A stretch of 9,320 nucleotides of DNA from Acholeplasmatales bacterium (GTDB lineage: Bacteria; Bacillota_I; Bacilli_A; Acholeplasmatales; Anaeroplasmataceae), in assembly GCA_024696565.1 (NCBI GenBank), contig JAILGR010000016.1, positions 1 through 9,320 of the forward strand. The letters run 5' to 3'. Position 1 is the first letter of the stretch. Each line of letters starts with the position of its first letter. A program made the position numbers and the translations under genes. Below, one piece after another: positions 6,765-9,320 of this stretch. Below the pieces are notes generated by a model. The model saw only the letters and a program-made list of their open reading frames with translations, was not told the DNA's origin and made no database searches.

Positions 6765-8015
6765 ATGATTTTTGATGAATTAGACGATTATGATGCCGTC
6801 CAAACTAAAATAAAGGTTATCGGTGTAGGTGGAGCAGGTAAAAATGCTATTGACCACATGATTGGAAATCATGTGCATGGTGTAGAGTTTTATGCTGTTA
6901 ATACTGATGCTCAAGATTTAAAACATTCAAGAGCTAAGAACAAATTATTAATTGGTAAAACTAGAACTCATGGTCAAGGTGCTGGTCAAAATCCTACAGT
7001 TGGTAGAGAAGCCGCTTTAGAGAGTGAAGATGATATCCACGAAATGATTGGTGATGCTGAATTAGTATTCGTAACATGTGGTATGGGTGGTGGAACTGGT
7101 ACTGGTGCCGCTCCTGTTATCGCAAGAATTGCTAAAGAGCATAACTGTTTAACTATTGGTGTTTGTACTAGACCATTCAATTTTGAAGGACCAACTCGTA
7201 TGAGTAATGCGATGGCTGGTTTAGAAGAAATGAAGCAATATGTTGATACATTAATTGAAATACCAAATGAAAAATTATTACAAATGGTTGATATTCATAC
7301 TCCAGTGTTAGAAGCTTTCCGTTTTGCTGATTCTATTTTACGTAAAGGTGTTCAGGGTATTGCTGAAATGATTGCCCTACCTGGTATTATTAATATTGAC
7401 TTTGCCGATGTTCGTACAGTAATGAAAAATAAGGGCACTGCCCTTTTAGGTATTGGTGCTGCTTCTGGTGAAAACCGTGCAATTGAGGCTGCAAGACAAG
7501 CTATTCATAGTCCATTATTAGAGATTACTCTAGATGGAGCTACTAACGCGATTGTCTGCTTCGCTGCTGACTGTAATTTAACACTACATGAGGTTGATGC
7601 GGCTATTGCCGAAATTAGAAACTTTGCTGGTACTGACTTAAGTATTATTTATGGTTCTACAGTTAATAATGATTTAAAGGATGAATTAATTATCACTTTA
7701 GTAGCTACTGGTTACCATATGAAGAAAGAAGATGTAGGCTTTAGTTCAATTCGTAAGGAATTCTCTGATACAATTGCCCAAAGTGAGACTATGGATGATG
7801 TTCATATTAATATTTCTGATGAGGAAATGGATTATAGTCAAGAACAAGAAGCTAGAAGAGAAGAATTATTTGCAAGTCCTTTATCTGAAAGAGAAAAGAG
7901 AAGAAAAGAAAAAGAAGAAGCAGCTAGACACAAAAAAGAAGAGAAAAATAAAAAGGTTGAAGTTAAAACAACTCAAGCTCAAAAATCTAAATTGCCAGAT
8001 TGGCTTAAGAAATAA
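6765..8015 (+). CDS. ftsZ: cell division protein FtsZ
   Basis: FtsZ is the bacterial tubulin homologue that polymerises with GTP into the division ring at midcell. The 416-residue protein has the N-terminal nucleotide site VIGVGGAGKNAI (18-29), NTDAQDL, the tubulin signature GGGTGTGAAP beginning at 108, RPFNFEGPTRM, IPNEKLLQ and the T7 loop NIDFADVRT with Asp 212 and Asp 215, so polymerisation and GTP hydrolysis should be intact. The C-terminal tubulin-like subdomain ends near residue 325 (DELIITLVATGYH). A linker of about 80 residues follows, acidic first and then a dense Lys/Glu/Arg run (about 364-400) that may be helical. The tail KLPDWLKK is a short variant of the conserved peptide that binds partners such as FtsA or SepF. 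The ATG is chosen from the Shine-Dalgarno site. The gene stands alone between terminators; no ftsA is adjacent. A divergent second FtsZ is an alternative to the main copy, but the full motif set makes the main copy more likely. Confidence 0.96.
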   Translation: MIFDELDDYDAVQTKIKVIGVGGAGKNAIDHMIGNHVHGVEFYAVNTDAQDLKHSRAKNKLLIGKTRTHGQGAGQNPTVGREAALESEDDIHEMIGDAELVFVTCGMGGGTGTGAAPVIARIAKEHNCLTIGVCTRPFNFEGPTRMSNAMAGLEEMKQYVDTLIEIPNEKLLQMVDIHTPVLEAFRFADSILRKGVQGIAEMIALPGIINIDFADVRTVMKNKGTALLGIGAASGENRAIEAARQAIHSPLLEITLDGATNAIVCFAADCNLTLHEVDAAIAEIRNFAGTDLSIIYGSTVNNDLKDELIITLVATGYHMKKEDVGFSSIRKEFSDTIAQSETMDDVHINISDEEMDYSQEQEARREELFASPLSEREKRRKEKEEAARHKKEEKNKKVEVKTTQAQKSKLPDWLKK

Positions 8016-8041
8016 AAAGGTTCGGATTTCCGAACCTTTTT
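8014..8041. terminator. bidirectional terminator between ftsZ and the convergent coiled-coil gene
   Basis: A perfect 12-bp stem pairs AAAAAGGTTCGG (8014-8025) with CCGAACCTTTTT (8030-8041) around loop ATTT. The GC-containing core of 7 bp is flanked by A5 and T5, so either strand gives a hairpin plus U-tract. It overlaps the stop codons of both genes. Confidence 0.92.
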
Positions 8042-9320
8042 ATATTCTTTTCATTTGTCTTAAATGCTCTTTCTTTTCTCTTAATCTATTTAATTTATAT
8101 TCTCTTTCTAATTCTAATAACTTAGATTGGAATGTACTCTTAATTAGATCAATATTTCTTTGAACTTCTTTTTTGGAAGCTTGGTTTTTAACTTTAGCCT
8201 CTTGGAAGTTTTCTTCAAGTTCTGTTTTAGCATTTAATGCCGCTTCCTTAATGTTCTTTTCTTGAGCCTTTTCAGCAGTTGAAAGATGGTGAATAATTTC
8301 ATTTCTAGATGAAATATATTCATCTAAGGATACCTTTAGATTAGCTTTATTTCGTTTGAATTTTTCAAATACATTACTACGATTCTTTTCATAGTTTTGA
8401 TTTAAATCAATAATATCTTTTTCATGTTTAGCTTGAATATCATTTTGATTTTTACAAATAGCATAATATTCACTATAAAAAGTCTTAGTTGCATTTTCTT
8501 TTTCTTTTTGGAATTCTTCATTTGTCTTTTTAATTAAAGTTTCATGAGCTTGTATTTGATTCTTAAAGTCGATGATATTATTTGCAGTATCACCATCAAA
8601 CTTTTGAATATCTTCATTGCGCCCTAAGTCTTCTCTAACAAAGAATGCTTTGGCAGTAATACGTTCAATTCTAGCTTCTTGGTTGATTTCATCTAAGTCA
8701 GTTACATAACCATTTTTTAGAATTTGTGAAGATTTTTTAATTGCTTCTTGCTCATTTATTGAGAAACGATTTAATACTTCATAACAATCTTCTAAAAAAT
8801 CCTTAATAATAGATGGGAATGCTGATATCTTTTCTTTAATTATATTTTCGTAATCAGTTATCTCAATATTATTACTATCAAAACGAATCTTATTGATTGT
8901 ACTAATGGTATTAGATATATATTTATCAAATGCTTTTTTAAGCTCGTTATAACTTGAAGCATTAGTAAGTTGCATTTTTCTAACATCGTCTTGTTGACGA
9001 GCATAGCTTTGATTAATTTGGGATATTTGTTGATCTAATTGATTGATTTCTCTTTGAATGACAGCATTTTTCTTTGTTAGTCTTAAATTTTCTGCTTCTA
9101 ATTGACGATATGTTTCATATGTTTCATTTAGAGATTCTAATAATTCTGGATTTCTTTTTCTTTGAGATTCTCTTTTTTTAACATAAATGTCATTATCTAA
9201 GACAAATAGAGTTGATCTATTTTGATCAATTGTTTGTTCATTAGCTTGTAATTCTTTAATAAGATTATTTTTGTTTTTATTAATTGCATTTAAATCATTC
9301 TTGTTCTTAGATTCAATATT
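8040..9320 (-). CDS. large coiled-coil protein of unknown function, C-terminal part (5' end cut by window)
   Basis: The product is not recognised. The reverse-strand frame is open from the TAA at 8040-8042 to the window edge, giving 426 visible residues. The first ATG inside (8975) is not the start: the 115 codons before it are open, continue the same kind of sequence, and no Shine-Dalgarno site precedes it (the bases before it are GATGTTAGAAAA). Visible residues about 1-125 are rich in Gln, Asn, Lys and Glu and look coiled-coil (for example LNETYETYRQLEAENLRL). About 130-250 is more varied and may be a folded helical domain (FPSIIKDFLEDCYEVLNRF). From about 255 to the end it is again long charged helix, closing in a basic tail (REKKEHLRQMKRI). 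No Trp, membrane segment, P-loop or catalytic motif is seen. It converges on ftsZ and shares its terminator. A cytoskeletal or scaffold role is one possibility, but adjacency alone does not show it. SMC-like, RmuC-like or phage-tail proteins cannot be excluded without the N-terminus. Confidence 0.8.
   Translation of the reverse strand, partial: NIESKNKNDLNAINKNKNNLIKELQANEQTIDQNRSTLFVLDNDIYVKKRESQRKRNPELLESLNETYETYRQLEAENLRLTKKNAVIQREINQLDQQISQINQSYARQQDDVRKMQLTNASSYNELKKAFDKYISNTISTINKIRFDSNNIEITDYENIIKEKISAFPSIIKDFLEDCYEVLNRFSINEQEAIKKSSQILKNGYVTDLDEINQEARIERITAKAFFVREDLGRNEDIQKFDGDTANNIIDFKNQIQAHETLIKKTNEEFQKEKENATKTFYSEYYAICKNQNDIQAKHEKDIIDLNQNYEKNRSNVFEKFKRNKANLKVSLDEYISSRNEIIHHLSTAEKAQEKNIKEAALNAKTELEENFQEAKVKNQASKKEVQRNIDLIKSTFQSKLLELEREYKLNRLREKKEHLRQMKRI

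Noticed and set aside
6986..7180. 64-codon reverse-strand frame inside ftsZ
   Set aside because: It mirrors the conserved Gly-rich FtsZ GTP-binding region and shows no independent coding evidence.
7774..8163. 129-codon forward open frame across the ftsZ 3' end
   Set aside because: It is out of frame with the FtsZ tail, is a Lys-rich translation of the AT/purine-rich linker, runs through a strong terminator and lies antisense to the coiled-coil gene.
1..9320. CRISPR arrays, tRNA or rRNA genes, riboswitch leaders, insertion sequences
   Set aside because: No regularly spaced repeats, no cloverleaf or rRNA-like sequence, no transposase and no structured leader longer than the short ftsZ one were seen on either strand.
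1..9320. Mycoplasma-type genetic code (TGA as Trp)
   Set aside because: miaA and aroK end at TGA at exactly the family length, and Trp positions in FtsZ, MutL and the CorC-like protein use TGG.

Overview
The window is an AT-rich (roughly 30% GC by eye) bacterial chromosome segment carrying mostly housekeeping genes. It looks like a low-GC Firmicute, probably a deep-branching, Mollicutes-adjacent or Erysipelotrichia/RF39-like lineage of Bacilli; that placement is inferred from composition and gene order, not from a search. TGA is used as a stop (miaA, aroK) and Trp is encoded by TGG, so the standard bacterial code applies. Together with MutS/MutL and shikimate-pathway genes, this argues against a classical Mycoplasma. 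The segment is coding-dense, with overlapping stop/start codons and strong Shine-Dalgarno sites.

Region 1 (1-4566, + strand) is a tight gene train: the 3' part of mutS, then mutL, miaA, aroK and aroQ, with gaps of 1 nt or overlaps of 1-4 nt. It joins DNA mismatch repair (MutS recognises mismatches, MutL is of the endonuclease type), tRNA A37 prenylation (MiaA) and two shikimate-pathway enzymes (dehydroquinase AroQ, shikimate kinase AroK). Its promoter lies left of the window.

Region 2 (4552-6604, + strand) is efp (elongation factor P) followed by a CNNM/CorC-type membrane protein with CBS domains. A good sigma-A-like promoter sits across the 3' end of aroQ and the short aroQ-efp gap, so efp probably has its own transcript start on top of read-through. 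The unit ends at a hairpin terminator that begins within the stop codon of the membrane-protein gene. The aroQ-efp proximity resembles Bacillus subtilis (yqhS-yqhT-efp).

Region 3 (6583-8041) is a 182-nt intergenic stretch with AT palindromes and a near-consensus promoter, followed by a stand-alone ftsZ. No ftsA or other division-cluster gene is next to it here. FtsZ has a complete GTPase core, a strongly charged linker and a short LPDWLKK tail.

Region 4 (8040-9320, - strand) is the C-terminal 426 residues of a large, unrecognised coiled-coil protein converging on ftsZ. The reading frame is open to the window edge, so its start lies outside. A 12-bp hairpin terminator overlapping both stop codons separates the two genes.

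No tRNA, rRNA, CRISPR array, insertion sequence or prophage gene was seen. No stretch longer than 300 nt lacks a gene. I found no convincing previously undescribed system; the least explained item is the coiled-coil gene beside ftsZ.
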